From: Terriglobales bacterium
Lineage (GTDB): Bacteria; Acidobacteriota; Terriglobia; Terriglobales; Acidobacteriaceae
NCBI GenBank assembly: GCA_025462725.1
Contig: JAOAPE010000011.1
Coordinates: 310,001 to 374,000 of the forward strand
Direction of reading: 5' to 3'
DNA length: 64,000 bases
Below the pieces are notes generated by a model that searched no databases, was not told the origin of the DNA, and was given only the letters and a program-made list of their open reading frames with translations. The position numbers were made by a program, and so were the translations under genes. Shown here in pieces: positions 34,217 through 46,143 of this stretch (the first letter of the stretch is position 1; the number at the start of each line of letters is the position of its first letter).

Positions 34217-35581
34217 GTGGGAATCGAATTCCGTTCCGGACGGCGTTCATTCTTGAAAAATGCAAAACTTGCGCGCGAGGCTGCTCGGAGCCGAGCGGAG
34301 GTGGATTCCCTCGATGATGACTCCGGTGATTCGCAGCCAGAACCGGATGGAGCAGACGGGAACTTCTCCAATTTCACTGCGGAAGAATCCGTAGCTGAAT
34401 TCCGCGAACTCGCCTCCAGTGCGGGGGCAGAAGTCGTCGGCGAGTTCATCCAAAAGCGCGACAAGCCTGATCCCGCTACGCTGATCGGCAAAGGCAAACT
34501 TCAGGAGATCGCAGCCGCAGCGGCCTCGTCGCACGCAGATGTGATTCTCTTCGATCATGACCTCTCGCCATCGCAGCAGCGAAATATCGAGAAGGAAGTG
34601 TCGGCCCGCGTCATTGACCGCACACAGCTTATTCTCGACATTTTCGCGCGCCATGCTCGGACCAAAGAAGGCCAGCTTCAAGTCGAACTTGCGCAACTCC
34701 AGTACATGCTTCCACGGCTCACTGGACGCGGCATCGAGATGTCACAGCTCGGCGGTGGCATTGGCACCAGAGGGCCGGGCGAAACGCAGCTAGAAACGGA
34801 TCGCCGCAAGATTGCCCGTCGGATGCGGCACATAAAGGAGCAAGTCGAAGAGGTACGCCGCATCCGCGCGCAGCAGCGACAACGCAGGGAATCGATGCCC
34901 GTCGCGACCATTGCCTTGGTCGGATATACCAACGCCGGAAAGTCAACATTGTTCAATGCATTGACGAAAGCCGGAGTGCTGGAATCCTCGAAGATGTTTG
35001 CCACGTTGGATCCCACCATCCGCGGCGTAATTCTTCCTTCAAAGAAGAAGGTGTTGCTCTCTGACACTGTCGGATTCATCCGCAACCTTCCGCATGCGCT
35101 TGTTACATCTTTTCGTGCAACGCTAGAGGAAGTCCAACGCGCAGCATTGATCCTGCACGTCAGCGACGCTTCCGCGCCCGGCTATGTCGCCAGCGAACAG
35201 CAGAATCAAGTGGAAAAAGTATTGAAGGAGCTAGAGGTCCAGGACAAGCCGGTGCTGCGCGTCGTGAACAAGATCGATCTGTTGTCGCACGCGGAGCGCG
35301 CAAACTCGCCCGATCAGGACGACACAATTAGGGTCTCCGCATTGAAGGGCATAGGCCTCACCACGCTCCTGGAGAAGATAGACGCTGCTCTGACCGATGA
35401 TCCCCTCGTGACGCTGCAGGTTTGCATTCCGCAAAGCGAAGGGAAGATACTGGCGCAAATTGATGCTCGCGCGCGGGTTCTCTCTCGCGAGTTCAATGCC
35501 GGAAATGTCTATTTGGAAGTTCTCGGTCCGGAGTCGTTTCTGCGAAACTTGGCTAAGTTTGCAAACAGCGCCAAAACTTAA
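34217..35581 (+). CDS. hflX: GTPase HflX (start uncertain)
   Basis: 454 residues from a GTG at 34217. Ribosome-splitting/rescue GTPase. Marks are GGIGTRGPGETQLETDRRK, the P-loop GYTNAGKSTLF, DTVGFIRNLPHALV and NKIDLL. The GTG falls inside the first beta strand (family members begin with xLVxIE-like strands); in-frame codons upstream to 34115 encode PERAF directly in front, which would complete the strand, but contain no ATG, GTG, TTG or CTG. The only near-start is ATT at 34118, just after the hfq stop. The 3' end, including the stop, is repeated 115 bp downstream. Confidence 0.9.
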   Translation: MGIEFRSGRRSFLKNAKLAREAARSRAEVDSLDDDSGDSQPEPDGADGNFSNFTAEESVAEFRELASSAGAEVVGEFIQKRDKPDPATLIGKGKLQEIAAAAASSHADVILFDHDLSPSQQRNIEKEVSARVIDRTQLILDIFARHARTKEGQLQVELAQLQYMLPRLTGRGIEMSQLGGGIGTRGPGETQLETDRRKIARRMRHIKEQVEEVRRIRAQQRQRRESMPVATIALVGYTNAGKSTLFNALTKAGVLESSKMFATLDPTIRGVILPSKKKVLLSDTVGFIRNLPHALVTSFRATLEEVQRAALILHVSDASAPGYVASEQQNQVEKVLKELEVQDKPVLRVVNKIDLLSHAERANSPDQDDTIRVSALKGIGLTTLLEKIDAALTDDPLVTLQVCIPQSEGKILAQIDARARVLSREFNAGNVYLEVLGPESFLRNLAKFANSAKT

Positions 35582-35746
35582 AATGGGCCTGCTGTTAAGT
35601 TGAGCCGTTTGGGGGCATCAGTCCGCAGGCGAAATCCTGAGCGAGCGATGCGAGTCGAAGGAGCTGCTTAGCCTGTAATCTCTCGTGAAAACTAAAATGG
35701 GCCTGCTGTTAAGGAGCGGTGACACTTCCTTAACATCAAGCCCATT
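35573..35746 (+). repeat. Duplicated hflX end, short element and long hairpin
   Basis: The 27 bp around the hflX stop (35573-35599) recur at 35688-35713 with one base missing. Between them lies a copy of the element CGAAATCCTGAG (35630-35641) .. CGAAGGA (35656-35662) also seen beside iscS. The second copy is the left arm of a long hairpin: AATGGGC and GTTAAGG pair with CCTTAAC and GCCCATT (35696-35746). On the minus strand a TTTTAGTTTT run follows. Otherwise the 35582-35875 stretch holds no gene. Confidence 0.65.
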
Positions 35747-35875
35747 CGACCCTGATACGGGCCGGAGGTGATTCATTAATTTTACGCCCCCACATCCCGA
35801 AGTCAAGCGACTAGGGTGATTTTTCCAGCCACTCGCAATACAGTTCCGCAACGCTGATTTGTGCATCTCCGCGCG

Positions 35876-35905
35876 TTGACACCGTTGTTACTGCGCTGTT
35901 AGATT
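35876..35905 (+). promoter_or_regulatory. Promoter of the atp operon
   Basis: Consensus TTGACA at 35876-35881, 18-bp spacer, TAGATT at 35900-35905, 46 bp before the first atp gene. Core match from sequence only. Confidence 0.6.
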
Positions 35906-35950
35906 ATTCAGTTATCTACCACCGTTTCTTCCTTGGTATAAGACACCAGC

Positions 35951-36427
35951 ATGGATGCAGCGTTACAAAAGGCATTAGGCGAATTACTGCTCGCAGCCGT
36001 CCCCACAATGGTGATGTTCACCATCTTGTACCTCGCGTACAGGGTCCTGGTGCACAAGCCGTTGATGCAGGTTTTGGCTGAGCGACATAGCAAGACTGAA
36101 GGGGCCGTGGCGAAAGCGCAGGCGGACGTGGCTGCTGCCGAAGCTAAGACCGCGGAGTACGAAGCCCGTCTTCGGGAAGCCCGTCTTGCCATCTTTAAGT
36201 CTCAGGAAGCCCGTCGTAAGCAGTTGCTTGATGCCCGCAGCGCCGCGATTGCAGAAGCGCGTGCCCGCGCCGAGGCGCAGGTCAAGACTGCGCGCGCCGA
36301 ATTGGACAAGGAATTTGCCACTGCCAAAATCACACTCCAGGCGCAAGCGGAGACATTGGCAAACGAGATCATCAGTTCAGTTTTGAAAATGGCGGGACAG
36401 CAGGCCCCAGCAGCAGGTGCGCAGTGA
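35951..36427 (+). CDS. atpF: ATP synthase Fo subunit b' (b-like)
   Basis: 158 residues. Peripheral-stalk subunit linking Fo and F1. One N-terminal membrane helix (LLLAAVPTMVMFTILYLAYRV) and then a long Ala/Glu/Arg coiled coil. It overlaps the second b gene by 4 bp (ATGA-type), showing translational coupling. Two different b genes in a row imply a b/b' heterodimer, as in cyanobacteria and other groups. Confidence 0.88.
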   Translation: MDAALQKALGELLLAAVPTMVMFTILYLAYRVLVHKPLMQVLAERHSKTEGAVAKAQADVAAAEAKTAEYEARLREARLAIFKSQEARRKQLLDARSAAIAEARARAEAQVKTARAELDKEFATAKITLQAQAETLANEIISSVLKMAGQQAPAAGAQ

Positions 36428-37167
36428 TGAAGACCTTCTACAGACTCGCCCTGCTCCTGATCTGCCTGTGCTTCAGCGCATTCGCAATCGCCCAATCCAC
36501 GCCAGCAGCTGAGGCTGCCCATCAACAGCCATCTTCGGAAGCTCCCGCTGCTCAAGGCGGACACCATGAAGCGGACGCCCCGGCTGCCGCGGGTGAAAAA
36601 GAGAATGATGAAGAGGCGCAGTTCAAGGAATCAAAATCGGTCAAATGGCTTGGCGAAAAGCTTGGGTTAAATCCCACACAGGCTTATTGGGCCAGTTGGA
36701 TCCTGAATTTCCTGATCATCGCCGGGCTGATCGTTTTTGCGCTTAAAGCAAATCTGCCGGGGATGTTCCGCGAGCGAACCGCAGCTATCCAAAAGGGAAT
36801 TGAGGAAGCTCGACGCGCAAGCGCCGAAGCCAACACGCGCTTAAGTGATATTCAGTCCCGATTGGCACGGCTCGATACGGAGATAACGGAAATGCGCTCC
36901 AAAGCCGAGCAGGATTCTGCTGCCGAAGACGAGCGTCTTCGCGCTGCTACTGAAGAAGAGAAGCGCAAGATCATCCAGAACGCTGAGCAGGAGATCGCCG
37001 CCGCTGCCAATGCCGCGCGTCGCGAATTGAAACAGCTGGCGGCGGAACTTGCAGTGTCCCTCGCTGAAAAGAAAATTTCCGTCAGCGACGGTGCTGACAA
37101 AGCCCTAGTTCGCGAATTCTCAACACATCTCTCTGACGGCAACTCGGCAACAAAAGGCGGCAGATAA
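36424..37167 (+). CDS. atpF: ATP synthase Fo subunit b with N-terminal signal and extension
   Basis: 247 residues, far longer than the usual 156-180. A signal-peptide-like stretch (residues 1-22, LALLLICLCFSAFAIAQ) and a Pro/Ala/Glu/His-rich stretch (23-70) come before the membrane helix (about 88-107, YWASWILNFLIIAGLIVF). A coiled coil and the delta-binding end follow. If cleaved, the N-terminus would face the periplasm. Overlaps its neighbours by 4 and 1 bp. Confidence 0.88.
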   Translation: MMKTFYRLALLLICLCFSAFAIAQSTPAAEAAHQQPSSEAPAAQGGHHEADAPAAAGEKENDEEAQFKESKSVKWLGEKLGLNPTQAYWASWILNFLIIAGLIVFALKANLPGMFRERTAAIQKGIEEARRASAEANTRLSDIQSRLARLDTEITEMRSKAEQDSAAEDERLRAATEEEKRKIIQNAEQEIAAAANAARRELKQLAAELAVSLAEKKISVSDGADKALVREFSTHLSDGNSATKGGR

Positions 37168-37706
37168 TGGCAGCTATTTCCAGTCGCTACGCTCGCGCAC
37201 TCGCTGACGTTATTTTCGCTGCAAAGCTCGACTCTCCGAAGAGTGTCCAAGACATGCAGTATATAGCCAATTTGTTGAAGTCGAGCCCTGATCTTCGGTC
37301 TGTATGGGAGATCCCCGCAATTCCAGCAGAAGAGAAGCTCAAATTGCTGGACGCAGTCGCCGCTTCTTCAGGGATGGCGAAGCAGGTTCGAAACTTTATA
37401 GGCATTCTCATCGAGAAGCGCAGGCTCAACATGCTGCCGGACATGATCGCGCAACTCAAGGCCGAATTAAACGACCGCATGGGATTCGCCGACGCAGAAG
37501 TCACGAGCGCCCGCACATTGGGCGAGGATGAACGCCGCCTTCTCGAAAGTCAGATCTCGAAAGTCACGGGGAAAAACGTTCGCGCGCAATTCGCACAGGA
37601 TAAAAGCATCCTCGGCGGAGCAGTAGTCAAAGTCGGAAGCACCATATACGACGGCTCCGTTCGCGGGCAGTTACAAAAGATCAAAGCCCAAATCGCAGGG
37701 CAGTAG
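37167..37706 (+). CDS. atpH: ATP synthase F1 subunit delta
   Basis: 179 residues. Links the b stalk to the alpha/beta head. Marks are ISSRYARALADVIFA at the start and the C-terminal GGAVVKVGSTIYDGSVRGQL. It begins at the last base of the b stop (ATAATGG overlap) and lies 26 bp before atpA. Confidence 0.94.
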   Translation: MAAISSRYARALADVIFAAKLDSPKSVQDMQYIANLLKSSPDLRSVWEIPAIPAEEKLKLLDAVAASSGMAKQVRNFIGILIEKRRLNMLPDMIAQLKAELNDRMGFADAEVTSARTLGEDERRLLESQISKVTGKNVRAQFAQDKSILGGAVVKVGSTIYDGSVRGQLQKIKAQIAGQ

Positions 37707-37720
37707 AAAATTGAAGTTGA

Positions 37721-41768
<4,048 letters not shown>

Positions 41769-41771
41769 GCG

Positions 41772-42206
41772 ATGGCAGAAACTTTCCAAGTCGAGATCGT
41801 CACTCCGGAGCGCAAAGTCGTCATCGACAATGCCACGGAGATGCAAATTCCTGGTAAGGGTGGCTACCTCGGCATCCTTCCCGGACACGCGCCTCTCATT
41901 ACCGAACTCGCGGTTGGCGAGATCGGCTATCGTGACGAGAAAGGCCAAGTGAAACGCCTGGCCGTCGCGTGGGGATTCGCCGAAGTCCTGCCGACCAAGG
42001 TCACCATCCTTGCCGAAGTCGCCGAGCGCGCCGAAGAGATTGATGTCGCCCGCGCACAGCGAACCCGCGAGGCAGCAGAAGCCGCGCTGAAAGCCAATAA
42101 GCCTGACACCGATGCTGGCGCATTAGAGAGCGAGATACAGCGCGCCAGCAATCGCATTGCAGTAGCGGAAAAACTCAACGGCCAAATGGCAAATCTAGTG
42201 CCGTAA
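41772..42206 (+). CDS. atpC: ATP synthase F1 subunit epsilon
   Basis: 144 residues. Regulatory rotor subunit with an N-terminal beta-sandwich (EIVTPERKVVIDNATEMQIPG, GYLGILPGHAPLI) and a C-terminal two-helix hairpin (ARAQRTREAAEAALKAN). Last gene of the operon; a terminator follows 20 bp on. Confidence 0.95.
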   Translation: MAETFQVEIVTPERKVVIDNATEMQIPGKGGYLGILPGHAPLITELAVGEIGYRDEKGQVKRLAVAWGFAEVLPTKVTILAEVAERAEEIDVARAQRTREAAEAALKANKPDTDAGALESEIQRASNRIAVAEKLNGQMANLVP

Positions 42207-42226
42207 GCTCCGCAGATCCAAATTGG

Positions 42227-42255
42227 AAGCCGCCCTCACCGGCGGCTTTTCTTCT
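42227..42255 (+). terminator. Terminator of the atp operon
   Basis: AAGCCGCC/GGCGGCTT 8-bp arms with a 6-nt loop, then TTCTTCTTC. The T run is interrupted by C but the stem is strong. Confidence 0.85.
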
Positions 42256-42635
42256 TCCCGCAGATTTCCCCAATGTCATCGGCTAAGGTCTTCTCCTGAT
42301 GGGTGTATCTTCCGGTTCTAAGTTGCTGAATTCTCTTGCGTTGCAGTCATTTACGACAGTAAAATCCGCCACAACTCTCCCCGGGGTCAAAACCAGATTC
42401 GACCTGAACTAAAGTGCGGGGACTCAGATACTACCCGTTGATTGCGGGATGAAGTCCATCGGATCAAGGTGGTTTGGCCGTAGTCTGCCCGTTACTGAAG
42501 GGTTTCACCCTCGATTTGTAGTTGGGGGAGAGTACAAATGGGTTACGATTGCCGGTACTTTCTTGTCTGCATAAGGTTTGTGATTTTCAAGTAGTGTGCG
42601 TTCATAGAATGAACTTATAGGGTGGCGGAAACAGG
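42256..42635 (+). other. 380-bp gap upstream of the PP2C gene
   Basis: No gene seen. Hairpins include a two-stage stem GGACT..AGTCC with CCCG..CGGG inside (42420-42457), AGGGT-TTC-ACCCT (42499-42511) and GTTCAT-AGA-ATGAAC (42600-42614), the last only 21 bp before the start codon. These suggest a structured leader or operator, but no known RNA class was recognised. Confidence 0.45.
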
Positions 42636-43469
42636 ATGAGTTTATCCATCGAGGTCGCAGGCAAGTCCGATATGGGCTGTGTTCGGACCAACAATGAAGA
42701 CAATTTCGGCTTCGATGCCCGCTACGGGATTTTTATCGTCTGCGATGGTATGGGAGGTGCTGCTGCCGGTGAAGTGGCCAGCAAGATCAGCGTGGACACC
42801 GTGCTCGATTACTTCCGCACCGCCGCCAAGACTAAGACCTTTCCCGTTGTAGGACAGACATTCGAAGGCGTCTCTGAACGCGCCAACGCACTCGCCAGCG
42901 CCATCCAGCAGGCCAACGCCAATGTTTTTGCCAAGGGATCGCAGCACAATTCGCAACGCGGCATGGGCTCCACCATCGTTGCGGTGCTGACAAAAGGCAA
43001 TTTTTTCTCCATCGGGCACGTAGGTGACAGCCGCATTTATCTCATCCGCCACGGCAACATCCAGCAACTGACGAACGACCATTCGCTGGTGATGGAGCAA
43101 GTCCGTCGCGGACTTATCACCCGCGAGCAGGCGGAAAAATCAGAGATGGCGAACATCATCATCCGCGCACTGGGTTCGGAAGAATCAGTCAAGCCGGATG
43201 TGGATGACCTGATCGCGCTGCCGGGCGACATACTACTTTTAGCAAGTGACGGATTGACCAAGCACGTGAAAGACGATTGGATGTTGGGGATTGTGAACGA
43301 AGCACCGACTCTCGACCAGGCCTGCAATGATCTTATCGACGCAGCCAAAGCGCACGGTGGCGATGACAACATCACTTGCATCCTCATCAAGATGATTGAC
43401 CGGCCCTGGTATGAAAACATGCTTTCAAGAATTCTCCCCGGAGGTTTGAAGTGGCAAAACTCTATCTAA
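42636..43469 (+). CDS. PP2C-type Ser/Thr protein phosphatase
   Basis: 277 residues. Metal-dependent phosphatase of the Stp1 type. Marks are GCVRTNNEDNFGFD, FIVCDGMGGAAAGEVASKI, GSTIVAVL, GHVGDSRIYLIR and GGDDNITCILIKM. The C-terminal end carries a short hydrophobic-basic tail (NMLSRILPGGLKWQ). It overlaps the FHA gene by 19 bp, so the two are co-translated. Ser/Thr kinase partners are not in the window. Confidence 0.94.
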   Translation: MSLSIEVAGKSDMGCVRTNNEDNFGFDARYGIFIVCDGMGGAAAGEVASKISVDTVLDYFRTAAKTKTFPVVGQTFEGVSERANALASAIQQANANVFAKGSQHNSQRGMGSTIVAVLTKGNFFSIGHVGDSRIYLIRHGNIQQLTNDHSLVMEQVRRGLITREQAEKSEMANIIIRALGSEESVKPDVDDLIALPGDILLLASDGLTKHVKDDWMLGIVNEAPTLDQACNDLIDAAKAHGGDDNITCILIKMIDRPWYENMLSRILPGGLKWQNSI

Positions 43470-44221
43470 AGTTTGAGCAGGCTGTTCTCAAGGAGGTCCC
43501 GCTCTCGCAAGGCGTGGTCACCATCGGCCGTTTGCCAGACAACTTGATTCACGTGGACAATCTTGCCGTCTCCGGCCACCACGCCAAGATCTATTGGGAA
43601 ACCGACAAGTATGTCGTCGAGGACAACAATAGCCTCAACGGCACCTTCGTCAACAATCGCCGCGTCAGCAAGGCCGCTCTCAAAGAGGGCGATGTCATCC
43701 TCGTTGGCAAGCACACCGTGACCTTCAAAGACGAGTGGCACGAAGACGCTGGCCCAACTCAGGAAGTCAAAGGCCCAGTGCTTCCTAAGATGGAAGCCAC
43801 TATGGTCCTTGACACCAAGAAAGCCAAGGAGATGATCGCCGCCGCAACCGCTGGAGCGCACGCTGCCGCCGCGGGTAAAGCTGCAGGCGAAGAGCCCGCA
43901 GCTCCGGCAGCTCCGCCACGCGACCGTACAGGCACGCTGACGATCATGGAAGGCAAGACGGACAACAAGAACTACGTTCTTTCGGGCAAGATGAGCGTCA
44001 TCGGCAAGTCAGACATGGCTTCCATCAAGCTGAAAGGGTTCTTCGCCCCCAACATGGCCGCGCTCATCAACAAGCGTGACAACAAATATTTTATTGCGGC
44101 ATCTGAAGCCAAGATCAAGGTGAAGATCAACGGCCAGGAGATCGCCGGACAGAAGGAACTCGCCGAAGGTGACATGATCGAGGTCGCGGGTATTAAGGCA
44201 AGCTTCGGATACCAGGAATAA
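43451..44221 (+). CDS. FHA-domain protein with two FHA-like regions
   Basis: 256 residues. The N-terminal FHA domain (residues 1-95) is complete: TIGRLPDNLIHVDN, SGHHAKIYW and NSLNGTFVNNRR. A central Ala/Pro linker (100-160) joins a second FHA-like fold (165-256) with SVIGKSDMASIKLKG and KINGQEIAGQ but lacking the classic S-x-x-H and N-G-T. The first would bind phosphothreonine; the second is probably a structural copy. Paired with the PP2C gene. Confidence 0.9.
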   Translation: MAKLYLKFEQAVLKEVPLSQGVVTIGRLPDNLIHVDNLAVSGHHAKIYWETDKYVVEDNNSLNGTFVNNRRVSKAALKEGDVILVGKHTVTFKDEWHEDAGPTQEVKGPVLPKMEATMVLDTKKAKEMIAAATAGAHAAAAGKAAGEEPAAPAAPPRDRTGTLTIMEGKTDNKNYVLSGKMSVIGKSDMASIKLKGFFAPNMAALINKRDNKYFIAASEAKIKVKINGQEIAGQKELAEGDMIEVAGIKASFGYQE

Positions 44222-44241
44222 GCACTGACGTTTCATTCGTG

Positions 44242-44266
44242 AGAGGGCGCCTGGTGCGCCCTCTTT
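44242..44266 (+). terminator. Terminator after the PP2C/FHA unit
   Basis: Perfect 9-bp arms AGAGGGCGC/GCGCCCTCT, 5-nt loop, then TTCATTTG. It stands 20 bp after the stop. Confidence 0.8.
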
Positions 44267-44356
44267 CATTTGCTCACAAGGTAGCAACTACGCCTCTTGC
44301 TATACTTTTCCGTTCTCCTAATCTGCATTCATCCGCGTTGATCACAAGGAAATCCA

Positions 44357-45205
44357 ATGGACATCAAGACAGTCGGCGTCATCGGTGCAGGGACAATGGG
44401 TAATGGCATCGCCCACGTTTTTGCGAAATCGGGTTACAAAGTCATCCTCTGTGACATCGAGCAGCGCTTCCTCGATCGCGGTTTGGACACGATCAAGAAG
44501 AACCTCGAACGCGAAGTCGCGAAGGCGAAGATCACTTTTGATGTCCGCGATGCTGCGCTGAAATCGATTCAGCCTGTCACTGATCGTGCGGCACTCGCAC
44601 AATGCGATTTCATCGTGGAAGCAGCCAGCGAAAAGCTGGAGATCAAGACGGAGATATTCAAAGACCTCGACCGCCTTTGCCGTCCTGAAGTTATCCTCAG
44701 TTCCAACACATCGTCCATCTCAATCACAAAGATTGCTGCCATCACAAAGCGACCCGACAAAGTCATTGGCATGCACTTCTTCAATCCCGTGCCGATGATG
44801 AAACTGGTCGAGGTCATCCGTGGCCTCGCCACCTCCGACGAGACATACCAGACAGTAAAATCACTTACGGAAAAACTTGAGAAGACTCCGGTCGAAGTGA
44901 ATGACGCGCCTGGCTTTGTCTCAAATCGCGTGCTAATGCCGCTCATCAACGAAGCGATTTTCACCGTCATGGAAGGCGTCGCCGCGCCGCAAGCGGTGGA
45001 CGAAGTATTTAAACTAGGTATGGCGCATCCAATGGGGCCGCTCGCGCTCGCCGACTTCATCGGCCTCGATGTCTGCCTCGACATCATGCGCGTCATGCTC
45101 GACGGCCTCGGCGACCCAAAGTATCGTCCTTGCCCGTTGTTGATCAAGATGGTCGATGCCGGATGGCTAGGGAAAAAGAGCGGACGCGGCTTCTATCAGT
45201 ACTGA
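44357..45205 (+). CDS. 3-hydroxybutyryl/acyl-CoA dehydrogenase
   Basis: 282 residues. NAD-dependent oxidation of 3-hydroxyacyl-CoA. Marks are TVGVIGAGTMGNGIAHVFA, CDFIVEAASE, SSNTSSISITKIAA, GMHFFNPVPMMKLVEV (catalytic His) and GFVSNRVLMPLINEA, ending with KKSGRGFYQY. Length fits the stand-alone Hbd/PaaH group. Stand-alone gene with AAGGA before the ATG. Confidence 0.94.
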   Translation: MDIKTVGVIGAGTMGNGIAHVFAKSGYKVILCDIEQRFLDRGLDTIKKNLEREVAKAKITFDVRDAALKSIQPVTDRAALAQCDFIVEAASEKLEIKTEIFKDLDRLCRPEVILSSNTSSISITKIAAITKRPDKVIGMHFFNPVPMMKLVEVIRGLATSDETYQTVKSLTEKLEKTPVEVNDAPGFVSNRVLMPLINEAIFTVMEGVAAPQAVDEVFKLGMAHPMGPLALADFIGLDVCLDIMRVMLDGLGDPKYRPCPLLIKMVDAGWLGKKSGRGFYQY

Positions 45206-45235
45206 GTTCCCGCTAGTTACTCATTAGTTACTCAC

Positions 45236-45244
45236 TTATCCACA
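45236..45244 (+). other. Lone perfect DnaA-box-like 9-mer
   Basis: TTATCCACA, identical to the E. coli R1 box, next to a tandem TTAGTTACTCA (45214-45235). Only one copy was seen, so an origin is not implied. Confidence 0.4.
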
Positions 45245-45284
45245 GCGAAACCAGCTATGCTGCTCGTTCAGAGTAGGAGCGTGG

Positions 45285-46118
45285 ATGGCAGTTCGCATGA
45301 CAGTGCTGGCTAGCGGCAGCAAGGGCAACAGCACCGTCTTGTCCAGTTCCGGCACCAGCATCCTTGTGGACGCGGGCCTCTCGTGCCGGGAGACTCTTCG
45401 CCGCATGCAACTCGCGGATGAAGATCCTGCCGCACTCAAGGGCATTCTCATCACGCACGAACACTCTGACCACGTTGCCGGACTCGCCGTCCTCGCCCGC
45501 AAGCTCAAGGTTCCCGTTTACATGACTTCTCCTACGCACCATGCGTGGAAGAAGTGGGCGCGATCGCTGGGCCCAAAGCGCTCTTGCGCAACTGAAAATG
45601 GGTCGAAAGCGAAGATTGAGCAGCTTGAACTTTTCGAAGCCGGTTCCAGTTTTCAGATCGGGGACATCGGGGTAATGCCGTTCACCATCCCGCACGACGC
45701 TACAGACCCCGTCGGATTTGCCTTCACTGTGGAAGGCGTGAAGATCGGCATTTGCACAGACCTCGGACACATGACCCAGAACGTCCGCTACTATCTCCGC
45801 GGATGCGATGGCCTGGTGATCGAATCGAACCATGATTTGGAAATGCTGCGCGGAGGTCCGTATCCATGGTCAGTCAAGCAGCGGGTTATGTCGCAGGTAG
45901 GACATCTATCCAACGACGCCCTAGCGGATTTCTTCACTACTGACTATGACGGTGGTGCGGCGTTCGTTGTCCTCGCGCACCTTTCAGAGAACAACAATCA
46001 TCCAGAACTGGCGCGCACCTGCGCTGAAAAAGCCCTCGAATCGCACCGCAATCTGCTTCGTCTAAACACCCTAAGGCTCGCCATGCAAGACCAGCCTATG
46101 GAAACAATCACGCTATAA
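45285..46118 (+). CDS. MBL-fold hydrolase of the WalJ/YycJ type
   Basis: 277 residues. Metallo-beta-lactamase fold with LITHEHSDHVAGLAVLARK as the HxHxDH motif, GVMPFTIPHDA, SNHDLEML and VVLAHLSENNNHP. YycJ-like proteins occur near Wal two-component genes and are linked to DNA repair or wall metabolism. Here it stands alone. Confidence 0.9.
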   Translation: MAVRMTVLASGSKGNSTVLSSSGTSILVDAGLSCRETLRRMQLADEDPAALKGILITHEHSDHVAGLAVLARKLKVPVYMTSPTHHAWKKWARSLGPKRSCATENGSKAKIEQLELFEAGSSFQIGDIGVMPFTIPHDATDPVGFAFTVEGVKIGICTDLGHMTQNVRYYLRGCDGLVIESNHDLEMLRGGPYPWSVKQRVMSQVGHLSNDALADFFTTDYDGGAAFVVLAHLSENNNHPELARTCAEKALESHRNLLRLNTLRLAMQDQPMETITL

Positions 46119-46143
46119 TTTACGTAGCTGAGTACAGGGAACC

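Noticed and set aside
44320-44342. ATCTGCATTCATCCGCGTTGAT near hbd and the CCGTGTAAATCCGT text at 63139
   Set aside because: These are short degenerate texts I have seen described as common intergenic repeats; two loose copies give no testable structure.
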